Source: Clostridium sp. (GTDB lineage: Bacteria > Bacillota > Clostridia > Lachnospirales > Lachnospiraceae). Taken from it: a stretch of DNA of 64,000 nt. Location: NCBI GenBank assembly GCA_018377235.1, contig JAGZZT010000016.1, positions 13,918-77,917 of the forward strand, written 5' to 3'. The translations under genes were made by a program, and so were the position numbers. Positions 43,901 to 52,018 of the stretch are shown piece by piece. Numbering within the stretch: position 1 is the first letter of the stretch; every line of letters starts with the position of its first letter. Below the pieces are notes generated by a model. That model searched no databases and was not told the DNA's origin. It saw only the letters and a list, made by a program, of their open reading frames with translations.

Positions 43901-44646
43901 TTTTTACAGGATGTACGGAGAAGATGGATCGGGTGTTCGATCTGTATGCTTCCAGGAAGAAAACCAGAGAAATGATCGTAAAGGCTTATTTCACGGTAAA
44001 GTGCATCGAGTATTTCATGGAAGAAAAGCCGGCTCAGGACAAAGTGTTCGCTTATCTGGAAGGAGCGGTCTACAACAGTTCAGACAGGGATAAAATCCCT
44101 GACATTTATCTGCTGGCTCTGACGAAGTATTACTCCTCTCTTCCGTCTCTCAGCGGGGAGCAGGAGGAACTGTGCAGAACCATTACAGAGGTGCTTTTAG
44201 AGGCAGGTATGGAATTTGCCTATTTCAAGAATTTGTCCAGGTTTGCCTCTGTGCCTGAGAGACTTCTCGATAAAGAAATGATTGAATTCCACGGAGAGAA
44301 GGATTCAGATCCTGTACTGATGACGCGTGTGCTTCCAGAAGAGCAGGAGTTTGTCTGTGAGGAGATGAAAGAGGTCTACAAGGGCATATTTGTCCGTGAG
44401 AAGGTGGTTTTTGAAGGAGAAGTTCTGGAATATCAGATTTACAGGAAAAGGGGAGATGAGACTCCGGCAGTGTCAGGAAGCCTGGAGCGCAGAGAGCCCC
44501 CTGTGAAGCGGGAGGGAACTCGATTTGCGCTTCTCAATCAGATGAGTCTGAGTTTTGATATGCAGAATGAAAACACCCTTAGAAGCCAGATGGAGGAATA
44601 TCTGACAGCAGATGCCGCCGCCTCTGCTCTATTTGGACTTCTGTAG
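40945..44646 (+). CDS. DUF5717 family giant protein
   Basis: A 1,233-residue protein with no signal peptide or membrane segment. ATG 40945 follows AGGTGAG; an in-frame ATG at 40921 is possible. Residues about 35-290 look like tandem Ig-like beta domains (SDRVRVFADHTSFGG, NRISYEVDTSFMEAGDEIDG). A charged linker with a Lys run (TAKKKKKAEVKDERT) lies near residue 345, and the remaining about 850 residues are helical and TPR-like. I recognise it as DUF5717, a Lachnospiraceae family without known function. It is the first gene of an operon with an Hsp70/actin-like protein and a TPR-like protein. Confidence 0.82.
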   Translation: MRERINRLAMGIVDTAKPNAVWEPDAIEETIRTNTTVKRELLIGTEGGGSIKGLVYSTSDRVRVFADHTSFGGVRNRISYEVDTSFMEAGDEIDGMFHLVTSCGEIEIPYVFYVDLAASGSVLSGLKTPKDFARLAGNDGDTALRLLDYPDFLEAPFMQDPHVRAVYEGLKGHGSRQCFLEEFLNGLGVKEPFCIFFDEEQKTYENPSGHVQDSIEIKSRGWGYICLEAEADGDFIHLLKRTVTQEDFKNGVCSLPFQILSENLHGGRNYGAVFVTAAGEKYKIPISVTAGGERAQRSISFREDLKNYIELRLQYEALSETVPDLDGDGEEGQEENQPRQTAKKKKKAEVKDERTLRQRRLSSSMGRLLSQMKISYEDVFIRLLEAEYLLSTGRRDRAQSLLDSVKEQILAERDLQVMNYFLFQYIQVSLSEDEAQRDAFLRLLRRHLAAEPGNFYLYMMTLRLDSELAASPASVYADLRRQFKEGSASPFLFMEACKILAREPEFLRNMDPFESHVIYFGARRGLLSEETALAAAKAIDRKKEFWPFGLKILTALYEQYASQEILAAVCAMLIRGGCRESRYFPWYEKGVEEKLALTKLYEHYLYCLPEDYEKPLSREMLLYFSYGNELNEKGKARLYRNVLEFYRDDDSVFRFYEREIEKFALSQLFAGKISRDLAVIYQNVIYPDVVDRQLAQVLPSVLKSNCITVKDKNIRYVVVRHEELTVEDAYPLTGQTAYVPLFSGRDILMFQDDAGNRFMSTPYETSAAMDGEELAKRCFQVYPEHPSLLLNACQKVLEQEEKGREGQDASITESEEKILLKALSEPSLHPIYRKKIMSALIRCYVDILAPGGQGNREKAAAFLLAADKDSMSSSERAQIMKAFIVQGYYSEAYDMLCRYGSEHLGTDELRKLVVKMILDSLMREDQRLLSLSFQIFQEGQAESTILDYLCEYFNGTVDQMFCILLAGIRAQADTADMEERLLCQMLFTGCTEKMDRVFDLYASRKKTREMIVKAYFTVKCIEYFMEEKPAQDKVFAYLEGAVYNSSDRDKIPDIYLLALTKYYSSLPSLSGEQEELCRTITEVLLEAGMEFAYFKNLSRFASVPERLLDKEMIEFHGEKDSDPVLMTRVLPEEQEFVCEEMKEVYKGIFVREKVVFEGEVLEYQIYRKRGDETPAVSGSLERREPPVKREGTRFALLNQMSLSFDMQNENTLRSQMEEYLTADAAASALFGLL

Positions 44647-44729
44647 CAGAAAAAGCCTGAACAGACAGGGAGAGGCAGATGTGGGAACTGGATACGATAA
44701 AGGAAGAGAAGAAAGGGGATTGCTGAGAA

Positions 44730-45950
44730 ATGGACGGACTTGTACTGGGAGTCGATCTGTGCGATACCTGCACATCCATAACGGCTTTAGAGCCGGAACG
44801 GACATGGACGATAAAAACAGCAGTCTGTAAAAATAGACAGTCAGGGGAATGGTATGTGGGAGAGGAGGCTTCTGTCCGCGCCATGGCGGGAGACCCGTAT
44901 TGGGACAGCCTCCTTTCCAGAGTTCACAGAGATGAGAAGGAAAACGACAGAGAAAATGGTGATACAGGGCTCAATCTGCTGAAGCAGTTTTTAAAAAAAG
45001 TTTTAGAGATTCCGAAAAAAGCCGCTGAGCAGGAGAGCGTAAGCCGCCTGGTCATTGCTCTGCGAAAGCCGGAGGTCAGGCTGATGGACAGTCTTCTCTA
45101 CTGCGCCGATTATCTGGGAATTGACAGAAGCCGGGTCCATATTATCAGCCATACAGAGAGCTTTGTCTACTACGTTATGAGCCAGAAGAGAGATGTGTGG
45201 AGCAACCAGGTGGGAATGTTTGAGCTGTCTGAGGGCTGTGCCGGATATTATGAGCTGAAAACCCAGAGGGGCTCCAGAGGAATGATTGTTACTGCCGACA
45301 GAGAGGAGCTTCAGGAGGAAATCACACTGGAGTATTTAAAGAGACCAGAGGGAGCCGCCTCCGAGGATCAGTTTCTGGCAGCCTGCGCAGACAGAATTTT
45401 AGATAAGCGCCTGTTTTCAGCTGTGATCCTTACAGGAGACGGCTTTGCAACCACAGACTGGGCAGGCAGCTTTATGAGGAAAATCTGCTCCAAGAGAAGA
45501 GTGTTTGCCGAGTATGGCCTGTTTTCAAAGGGAGCCGCTTACCGGGGAGCAGATTATGAAAAGGAAAAAAGCGAATATCCGTTTATCTGTATCTGTGAGG
45601 GAAGACTTCAGCATACGATTTCCCTGCGTGTCCTGAGCAAAGGAAAGAATATGAACCTTGTTCTGGCAGCTGCGGGGGACAACTGGTATGAAGCCAGGAG
45701 TACAGTGGAATTGATTGCTGATGGAGAAGACCATCTGGAGTTTGTTATTTCATCTCTGGATCAGAGAAAAAAGAGGGTTGTACCTGTGCCGCTTCAGGAT
45801 TTTCCCCTCAGAGAAAACAAGACAAACCGGATTCAGGTGACCATCGGATTTTCAGACGAGAGTACGATGATTATTATGGTAAAGGATAAAGGCTTTGGCG
45901 AGCTGTTTCCTGCTACGAAAGCCATGGTGAGACAAGAGGTGGTATTATGA
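44730..45950 (+). CDS. DUF5716 family protein with actin/Hsp70-like pattern
   Basis: A 406-residue protein. The N-terminus LGVDLCDTCTSITAL resembles the phosphate-1 loop of Hsp70/actin ATPases. IHIISHTESFVYYVMS occupies the place of the DEPxAAA helix, and VILTGDGFATTDW followed by EYGLFSKGAAYRG matches the adenosine-motif region including the GAA turn. The phosphate-2 loop is degenerate (MFELSEGCAGYYEL). The C-terminal about 130 residues form a beta domain similar in style to an Hsp70 substrate domain. It lies 83 bp after DUF5717 and overlaps the next gene by 4 bp. Confidence 0.8.
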   Translation: MDGLVLGVDLCDTCTSITALEPERTWTIKTAVCKNRQSGEWYVGEEASVRAMAGDPYWDSLLSRVHRDEKENDRENGDTGLNLLKQFLKKVLEIPKKAAEQESVSRLVIALRKPEVRLMDSLLYCADYLGIDRSRVHIISHTESFVYYVMSQKRDVWSNQVGMFELSEGCAGYYELKTQRGSRGMIVTADREELQEEITLEYLKRPEGAASEDQFLAACADRILDKRLFSAVILTGDGFATTDWAGSFMRKICSKRRVFAEYGLFSKGAAYRGADYEKEKSEYPFICICEGRLQHTISLRVLSKGKNMNLVLAAAGDNWYEARSTVELIADGEDHLEFVISSLDQRKKRVVPVPLQDFPLRENKTNRIQVTIGFSDESTMIIMVKDKGFGELFPATKAMVRQEVVL

Positions 45951-46759
45951 GTTTAATACTATGCAGACAGGAGGAAGTAAAGCATCCCTTTTATATTGAA
46001 GCTTTGGGCGTCCATATCTGGTCTTCCCAGGAACTTTGCTATGTGATTTATAATTACCCTCTGCTGGCCATGGATCATTTTCTGGACGACAGGCTGACAG
46101 AGTTTATTGAGAAGGAACTCAGGATGACAGTTCTGGCGGCGAAGCTGGAAAATGGCCTGAGAACAGGCACAGATGAGGACGATCTGATTTTCATGTTCCT
46201 TGAGGAGTGTCATTTCTATAGTTCTAAGGAAATCACAGCGTTCAGGCAGAAGATCAGCGCCTATCGGAATATGGGTTCCCTGGAGTTTGCCAAGGCAACG
46301 GCAGATTATTATTACACTCTGCGCCAGTATGGCACGGCGCTGCGGGGGTACGAAAGGCTGCTGGACTGCCAGAGAAACAAGGCTGCTGACGATGAATTTC
46401 TGGGAAAGGTCTGGAACAATATGGGGGCTTGCTATGCGGGTCTGTTCTGGTTCGATAAGGCGATGCAGGCCTATGAGATGTCATGGAGCTACAGAAAAGA
46501 TCCTGATACTGTAAAGAAGATGTATCATCTGACCCTTTTGAATCCAAAACTGTCTGTAAAGGCCAGATTCGGTACAGGGCTGCTGGAAAACAGGAAAGAG
46601 CAGTGGAAAGAAGAGTTTGACGAGGCGGTGAGCAAAGCCAGACATTCTGAGAGCGTAAGACGGGCAGAGGAACTGTTTAATCAGGAAAAAACAGCCCGCA
46701 GACAGGCAGAGGGAGAACTTTTGTCAAAGTGGAAGGCTGGCTACAGAGCGATGATATAG
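45947..46759 (+). CDS. TPR-like protein of the DUF5717/DUF5716 operon
   Basis: A 270-residue soluble helical protein. Residues about 115-185 contain TPR-like repeats (AKATADYYYTLRQYGTALRGYERLL and NNMGACYAGLFWFDKAMQAYEMSW; each is given here only to show spacing of the Ala/Gly/Tyr positions). The C-terminal about 60 residues are a charged coiled coil (SESVRRAEELFNQEKTARRQ). It starts inside the DUF5716 stop (ATGA overlap), so the three proteins are probably made in proportion and may form a complex. No catalytic motif is visible. Confidence 0.78.
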   Translation: MSLILCRQEEVKHPFYIEALGVHIWSSQELCYVIYNYPLLAMDHFLDDRLTEFIEKELRMTVLAAKLENGLRTGTDEDDLIFMFLEECHFYSSKEITAFRQKISAYRNMGSLEFAKATADYYYTLRQYGTALRGYERLLDCQRNKAADDEFLGKVWNNMGACYAGLFWFDKAMQAYEMSWSYRKDPDTVKKMYHLTLLNPKLSVKARFGTGLLENRKEQWKEEFDEAVSKARHSESVRRAEELFNQEKTARRQAEGELLSKWKAGYRAMI

Positions 46760-46792
46760 CGTAAGAGCAGATAGAACATAACAGAAAGATAA

Positions 46793-46857
46793 AAAGAGAG
46801 GCGGAAGGCTTCGCTTCGGCATAAAACTGCCGGAGTGAAACCTTCCACTTCTCTTTC
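46793..46857. terminator. Bidirectional terminator, long stem
   Basis: AAAGAGA, GGAAGG, TTCGCT and CGGCA on the left pair with TGCCG, AGTGAA, CCTTCC and TCTCTTT on the right around TAAAAC. It separates the convergent DUF5717 operon and the nucleoid-associated protein gene. Confidence 0.87.
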
Positions 46858-46902
46858 TGCATATAGTGAATTCAGAAGGAAAAACTCTGTCAGGCGTTTT
46901 TC

Positions 46903-47913
46903 CTACTTTGACATCAGATGACCGATGTTTTTAATGAGAACTGAGACAGTCCCGTCTGGATTTGTGATAAATTCTACCCGGTCTGGATTCTGATATTCCT
47001 CCATGGGAATCGTGATCTCAATTCCTGTATCAGTAGTCAGATGCTGCCGCTGGAATTTTTTTACTGTCTGCTCATTTTTAGGCTGAACCGTCTCGTAGGA
47101 CAGGTTGTATTTCTCCATTTTTTCATCGAAAGCAGTCTGCATCTCAGGACTGTCAGGAAATACCTTTTCCCGGAGGACTTCCACCTTGATGGCGCCTTCT
47201 TCCTCCAGCTCCTTATAGATTACATTTTTTATTTCCATCCTGCGTTCAGCATCATCGTCTCCGTAATATTTCCGGTTGACCTGCTCCACCGCTCTTGTGA
47301 CAATATCTAATTTTGACTTCTGAGACAGAGGGGCGTGGCATTCCAGATACAGCTCGGAAAAATACAGGCGTTTTTCACCGTTTACCTCGTATTTTTTTTC
47401 CGTCACCAGCAGTTCTCCCGTTCCCAGATTCACGGCAAAGGCTTCGGAGAGCTTTTGCCCCTGGCCTGGGAGAAGAGCCTTCTGCATAATAATGCAGTTA
47501 GCGTTTTTTCCCTCCTGTTCCCGCGTCAGATGGGTGTAAGAGGTCTTGTAATTCATCTTTAAGAGAGCCAGATAATCGTTTCCCTCAGCTGAAAAAACAA
47601 CTACTGCAATATCAGCTGGAGGAATATCAATATTGGCGTTCATAATGTCATAGAGAAGCTCAGCCAGCTGCTTGCTGGTCTCCACAAAGGTTTCCGGAGT
47701 GCACTGTTCCAGAAGCTGCTTGACAGGAGAGTCGTTTCCAAAGCGGCAGAGCTTCACATCGTCACTCTCCGTAAATTTTTCAATATGGGCTTTCAAAAAA
47801 TCGGACAGATCTCCGGACAGATCGATAGGGCAGTCGGAGAGAACCGGCACTCCTACAGATGAGTCCAGGATATGTACGATTCCAGTTTTCATAATGATAT
47901 CTTCTGATTTCAT
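46903..47913 (-). CDS. 37-kDa nucleoid-associated protein (YejK/NdpA family)
   Basis: A 336-residue protein of the YejK family. It begins with a beta-rich segment (KTGIVHILDSSVGVPVLSD) and has the KMNYKTSYTHLTR motif around residue 128, then INAVNLGTGELLVTEKKY-type strands and a C-terminal DNA-binding part. Family members associate with the nucleoid; a defined role is lacking outside Gammaproteobacteria. The start has a GGGGGG ribosome site. It lies 15 bp downstream of the large membrane protein gene and is co-transcribed with it. Confidence 0.82.
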   Translation of the reverse strand: MKSEDIIMKTGIVHILDSSVGVPVLSDCPIDLSGDLSDFLKAHIEKFTESDDVKLCRFGNDSPVKQLLEQCTPETFVETSKQLAELLYDIMNANIDIPPADIAVVVFSAEGNDYLALLKMNYKTSYTHLTREQEGKNANCIIMQKALLPGQGQKLSEAFAVNLGTGELLVTEKKYEVNGEKRLYFSELYLECHAPLSQKSKLDIVTRAVEQVNRKYYGDDDAERRMEIKNVIYKELEEEGAIKVEVLREKVFPDSPEMQTAFDEKMEKYNLSYETVQPKNEQTVKKFQRQHLTTDTGIEITIPMEEYQNPDRVEFITNPDGTVSVLIKNIGHLMSK

Positions 47914-47928
47914 AGGAAAACTCCCCCC

Positions 47929-49767
47929 TTACTGATCGGCTTCTGCCTGCTCAGCCTCAGAAATTTGCGCCTCTCCAGCAGGGAAGGTTTCATTCACGCT
48001 TTCTGCCTGCTGAAGTTCTGCCTTAGCATCAGCCTGGGGGACTTCTGCTGAAGTCTCAGGCTGGCTGGAAGCTGCTTCAGGAGTTTCAGTCTGACTGGAA
48101 ATTACTCCGCTGTCAGGAAGAACAAGCTCGTGAACTTCTGTCACACGCCGCACAGCGCCGTCCTCAGAATAGGAGAAGGACAGTTCTGCACCAGGCTGCA
48201 TGAAAGGAAGCTTCTCATGCACGTCTACAAAGGCGGTATATACCTGGGAATCTCCCTCAAGAGTAAAGTAATAGCAGGTATTTCCAGACACAACCGCGCT
48301 GGCAAGGGAAGCAACCTCCAGGTTTAATGCCTTTCTGTAATTGCTCTTCGCTTCGTCAATGGTCTGTCCGGTTCCTACAATCTGGTACTGTTCTACATCG
48401 ACAAAAGCATACATTTTAACAAGTCCGGCATTATCCTTCAGAGAGAGGAAATAGGTAGGACGATTAGAGATGTTTAACAGCAGAGGGAAAGTGGCCGTAT
48501 AATTCAGATGCTGTACCTGTCCCTGGGCAGAAGCCATGGCAGAGGTTTCTGTCGCTCCTGGAACTGTATAAAATTTCGTTTCCTTGGTGCGGCAGTTGAC
48601 CAGAACAAAACCGATGTTGGACTCATCGGCAGTCACGGAACTCATGCCTGTGTACAGATAGACATCATCGTTGATAGCCATATAATTGTAGCCGTAGGTG
48701 GTACGGCGCACATCCTTCTGACCGAAGACAGAGTTAATATATCCGTGCTGGAATTTACCATTGTCATCCAGCTGGCTAATCAGCAGTTCCGCATAGTAGA
48801 GCTGATCGACCCACTGAGGAACATCCTCTTTGGCATACCATTTACTTTCGCCGGTGACAGCATTGATCAAGATGGCTCCATCAATGTCCTTTCCATCCCA
48901 CCAGCCAATCCGATAGGTAATAGTCGGAGCAATCCAGTAGGGGGTTCCGCTGTCGTCAATCTCGAAGGAGACTGTTTCAAATATTTTTGTTGGATATTTG
49001 AAACGGGCATAGCGGTAAATATTGCGGAAAAAATACTCGCTGGGGGAATATTTCATTCCATTTTCCAGCCATACCAGATTTGTCTCCTGAGTCACCATAT
49101 CTACAGTCAGATAAGCAGGAAGTCCTTCCTGATGGTTAAAGAGCCACTTGACCGGATCTGCATAGCGGAGCGGAGTTACCCGGTACGGAGAACCTTTGTA
49201 GTTGATCTGGGTGTAATCGTCCTGAATCTCAAACTGGGAAACCAGCTCCGTCATCTCACCCAGCTTACGGCTGCCGAGACGGGAGGCAGTATCCTTGTCA
49301 ACTACAGGAATCTGAGACATTTTAAGCTCGGATACATCCTGGGCGAAGTCTCCCTCCTCAATCGTAATCAGATCACGGTAGCGGGTAGCATTGAAGAACT
49401 GCAGTCCCAGAAGAGAAGCGACAGTCATGAGAATAATAATCAGACCAATGGCAATAAAACCATATTTTAAAGGTCTGCCAAGGCTGACGCTGCTTTTCTG
49501 GCTGCTGTTTCTGCGAAAAACGAACTGTCCCGTTTCCTCATCCTTTACCATCTGGACGCCCCGCCCGGATCCCAGAGTCTGAAGAAAATCCTTGGTGTAG
49601 GACAGAAAATTAACAACAAGAAAAATGAGAATGCAGAGAATCAGAAAGACAAGGAAATTCTTATCTTTCAAATTCACAGCCGGAAGCATGGAGTAGAACA
49701 GCAGAAACATCAGAGCTGCCGACACCAGAATCCGGAATACCATAGATGAAATATTTTTGGCTTTCAT
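47929..49767 (-). CDS. Large membrane protein of unknown function
   Basis: A 612-residue protein with two hydrophobic hairpin segments at about 12-58 (SAALMFLLFYSMLP, FLVFLILCILIFLVVNFL) and one at about 103-123 (GFIAIGLIIILMTVASLLGL). About 410 mostly beta-strand residues follow, probably extracytoplasmic. The tail after about 555 is Glu/Ala/Ser/Gln-rich and disordered. Motifs include ILINAVTGESKWYAKEDVPQW and GYNYMAIN. Similar Lachnospiraceae proteins have been labelled variously and I trust none of the labels. ATG 49767 follows AAAGGAGG. Confidence 0.75.
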   Translation of the reverse strand: MKAKNISSMVFRILVSAALMFLLFYSMLPAVNLKDKNFLVFLILCILIFLVVNFLSYTKDFLQTLGSGRGVQMVKDEETGQFVFRRNSSQKSSVSLGRPLKYGFIAIGLIIILMTVASLLGLQFFNATRYRDLITIEEGDFAQDVSELKMSQIPVVDKDTASRLGSRKLGEMTELVSQFEIQDDYTQINYKGSPYRVTPLRYADPVKWLFNHQEGLPAYLTVDMVTQETNLVWLENGMKYSPSEYFFRNIYRYARFKYPTKIFETVSFEIDDSGTPYWIAPTITYRIGWWDGKDIDGAILINAVTGESKWYAKEDVPQWVDQLYYAELLISQLDDNGKFQHGYINSVFGQKDVRRTTYGYNYMAINDDVYLYTGMSSVTADESNIGFVLVNCRTKETKFYTVPGATETSAMASAQGQVQHLNYTATFPLLLNISNRPTYFLSLKDNAGLVKMYAFVDVEQYQIVGTGQTIDEAKSNYRKALNLEVASLASAVVSGNTCYYFTLEGDSQVYTAFVDVHEKLPFMQPGAELSFSYSEDGAVRRVTEVHELVLPDSGVISSQTETPEAASSQPETSAEVPQADAKAELQQAESVNETFPAGEAQISEAEQAEADQ

Positions 49768-49923
49768 AGAGTCCTCCTTTGAAGTATGTAGAAACTATTT
49801 TATCATTTATGGAGAGAAAATCAAGGATATGAGGATGGATTTAGACAAATTTCATAAACAGAAGAAAAAACAGAGAAAAGCGCTGCGTTCCCATTTCCTG
49901 CCACAGGATCCTTTTTAGAGATA

Positions 49924-49952
49924 TTGACCGTATTTTCAAATAGTGTTATAAT
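49924..49952 (+). promoter_or_regulatory. Promoter of the surface polysaccharide locus
   Basis: TTGACC (49924-49929), exact 17-bp spacer, TATAAT (49947-49952). The transcript would start near 49959, giving a leader of about 245 nt before loaP. Confidence 0.8.
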
Positions 49953-49958
49953 CGACAG

Positions 49959-50203
49959 GAATATAAAGGAATCTTTCAAAAACCTGAAAATAGTTCTTAC
50001 TGCCTGTTTGCATGATATATATAATAGGAAGAATCAGGTTTGAATCTGAAAGATGCCAAATGGAGAAAATCGTGAAACCTTCGTAAAGCTAATGGGGCAT
50101 ATGTAAGGCGGAAACGAGGTTATAAATGAGAGAAGCATTCGGAGTAAAAAATTATTTTTATTGCGGATATGGCGAAGCTATACCCAAAAACAGGAGAACA
50201 GAC
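49959..50203 (+). other. Untranslated leader of loaP with a likely structured RNA element
   Basis: No convincing gene lies here. ATGCC (50053-50057) can close with GGGGCAT (50095-50101), enclosing AAATGGAGAAAATCGTGAA and a CGTAAAGCTAATG segment. The inner GGAG and CTTC may form a second stem. A partial likeness to the CGCAAAGCTA part of the c-di-GMP-I riboswitch was noted but the rest of that motif is absent. LoaP-type proteins are known to act through a hairpin in the operon leader, so this is a candidate site. An in-frame ATG at 50126 would extend loaP by 26 residues. Confidence 0.4.
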
Positions 50204-50734
50204 ATGTGGTATGTGATTCAGACAATCACAGGGAAGGAAGAGGAGCTGGCCAGAGCTGTGAGCGCCTATCTCTCCCCAGCGTTGTGCGAAGCCTGTTTTA
50301 CTGTAAAGAGAAGGTTTATCAAACGCCTGGGAGGGGAATGGGTAACGGTGAAGGAAATACTCTTTCCCTCCTATTTATTTTTAGAAACAAAGGAGCCGGA
50401 ACAGCTTTTTTATGAGCTGAAGAAGATACCGGAGTATACAAGGCTGCTGGGCGATAATGACGGAAGCTTTATTCCTCTGGAAACAGAGGAGGAGGAGTTT
50501 TTAAAGAAAATCTGTCATAGAGAGGGCAGAGATATGGTCGCAGAGCTGACCGACCTGTATTTAGATGAAAAAGGGGAGATCCGGAAAGCAGACGGGCCTC
50601 TCCGATTTTTTTTAGACAAAATTGTAAGACTGAACCTGAGAAAACGGTTTGCAGTGACAGAGCTGACCATAGCGGGCAGAAAACAGACCGCTGTGTTTGG
50701 AATCAGGCCGAGGAGAGAAGAGCTTCAGAGATGA
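50204..50734 (+). CDS. loaP: LoaP-type processive antiterminator (NusG paralogue)
   Basis: A 176-residue NusG-family protein. Start ATG 50204 follows CAGGAGAA and gives the expected opening MWYVIQTITGKEEELA. The NGN domain occupies about 1-105 (FTVKRRFIKRLGGEWV, ILFPSYLFLET) and a KOW domain lies at the C-terminus (KIVRLNLRKRFAVTELTI, then TAVFGI). LoaP proteins let RNA polymerase read through terminators in long polysaccharide or antibiotic operons. It is the first gene of such a locus. Its stop codon lies inside an intrinsic terminator, which it presumably overcomes for the downstream genes. Confidence 0.9.
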   Translation: MWYVIQTITGKEEELARAVSAYLSPALCEACFTVKRRFIKRLGGEWVTVKEILFPSYLFLETKEPEQLFYELKKIPEYTRLLGDNDGSFIPLETEEEEFLKKICHREGRDMVAELTDLYLDEKGEIRKADGPLRFFLDKIVRLNLRKRFAVTELTIAGRKQTAVFGIRPRREELQR

Positions 50735-50745
50735 GGCTCTTTTTT
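50719..50745 (+). terminator. Intrinsic terminator overlapping the loaP stop codon
   Basis: AGAGCTTC (50719-50726) pairs with GAGGCTCT (50733-50740) around AGAGAT, with one T-G pair, and TTTTT follows. The TGA stop of loaP (50732-50734) is in the loop/right arm. It would cut off the polysaccharide genes unless antitermination occurs. Confidence 0.85.
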
Positions 50746-50774
50746 GTGTGGAGAAAGCAGAGGAGGAATAGAAG

Positions 50775-51977
50775 ATGAAGGTGCCATTTTCACCGCCTGA
50801 TATTACCCAGGAGGAAATTAATGAGGCAGCAGAAGCATTAAAATCAGGGTGGATTACCACCGGTCCCAGAACTAAGGAATTTGAACGTCAGATTGCATCT
50901 TATGTGGGAACCGAGAAAGCAGTCTGCCTGAATTCTGCTACCGCCTGTATGGAGCTGACGCTTCGTCTGCTTGGAATAGGAGAGGGAGACGAGGTTATTA
51001 CAAGCGCCTATACTTATACTGCCAGCGCCAGCGTGGTATGCCATGTGGGGGCAACACTGAAACTGATCGACACAGCGCCCGGTTCTTATGAGATGGATTA
51101 TGAAAAGCTGGAAGAGGCTGTGACAGAGAAGACAAAAGCCATTATTCCAGTGGATCTGGCAGGGGTGATCTGCGATTATAACAGGATTTTTGAGATTGCA
51201 GAAAAGAAGAAGGCTTTGTTTCACGGAAATACAGACATCCAGAAAGCAATAGGAAGGATTGCTGTCATTGCCGATGCCGCCCATGCTCTCGGAGCATCGA
51301 AGGGCGAAAAAATGTGTGGACAATTTGCTGATTTTACCAGCTTTTCGTTTCATGCAGTTAAAAACCTTACTACAGCAGAGGGCGGAGCTGTGGTCTGGAA
51401 AGAAATTCCCGGCGTTGACAGCAGCTGGATTTATAATCAGTACCAGCTTCTTTCTCTGCACGGACAGAATAAGGATGCATTAGCTAAGACAAAGCTGGGA
51501 GCCTGGGAATATGACATTATAGGTCCCTATTATAAGTGCAACATGACGGATATTATGGCGGCCATTGGCCTAGTACAGATGAGACGGTATCCGGGGCTTT
51601 TAGAACGGAGAAAAGATATCATTGCCCGGTATGAAGAAGGCTTTGCAGATCTTCCAGTGGAAACTCTGAAACATGATGAGGGAGACTGCCATTCCAGCCG
51701 TCACTTGTATTTGATGAGGCTGACAGGAAAAGGCGTGGAGGAGCGGAACCGGCTGATTGAAAAGCTGGCAGAGAGAGGAATCGCCTCCAATGTCCATTAT
51801 AAACCGCTGCCTATGCACACGGCTTATAAAAAGCTGGGATTTGATATTAAGAATTATCCCAATGCCTACCATATGTATGAAAATGAAATCACTCTGCCGC
51901 TGCATACCAGTCTGACCGACGAGCAGATAGACTATGTAATTCATACAGTACGGGAGCTTCTGCTTATGGACAGTTAA
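50775..51977 (+). CDS. DegT/DnrJ/EryC1 sugar aminotransferase
   Basis: A 400-residue PLP-dependent aminotransferase that would place an amino group on a keto-sugar nucleotide. It opens VPFSPPDITQEEINEAAEAL, as in the UDP-4-keto-sugar aminotransferases (PglE/ArnB/PseC style). The cofactor Lys is Lys196 in FHAVKNLTTAEGGA, with ADAAHALGA upstream and NYPNAYHMYENEITLPLH near the end. An insertion after about 138 (EKKKALFHGNTDIQKAIGR) is unusual. No matching 4,6-dehydratase is in the window, so its keto-sugar must be made elsewhere. Base composition is like the host genes. Confidence 0.9.
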   Translation: MKVPFSPPDITQEEINEAAEALKSGWITTGPRTKEFERQIASYVGTEKAVCLNSATACMELTLRLLGIGEGDEVITSAYTYTASASVVCHVGATLKLIDTAPGSYEMDYEKLEEAVTEKTKAIIPVDLAGVICDYNRIFEIAEKKKALFHGNTDIQKAIGRIAVIADAAHALGASKGEKMCGQFADFTSFSFHAVKNLTTAEGGAVVWKEIPGVDSSWIYNQYQLLSLHGQNKDALAKTKLGAWEYDIIGPYYKCNMTDIMAAIGLVQMRRYPGLLERRKDIIARYEEGFADLPVETLKHDEGDCHSSRHLYLMRLTGKGVEERNRLIEKLAERGIASNVHYKPLPMHTAYKKLGFDIKNYPNAYHMYENEITLPLHTSLTDEQIDYVIHTVRELLLMDS

Positions 51978-52018
51978 AATGACAGCGAAAAAATACATAG
52001 AAAAGGAAACAGGGGAAA

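Noticed and set aside
48508..49470. Plus-strand ORF of 320 codons
   Set aside because: It is the antisense shadow of the large membrane protein gene; composition is not protein-like and no ribosome site precedes it.
50040..50120. c-di-GMP-I riboswitch upstream of loaP
   Set aside because: CGTAAAGCTA resembles one conserved segment, but the GGCAAACC hairpin and the second domain are not recognisable. Reported only as an unassigned structured leader.
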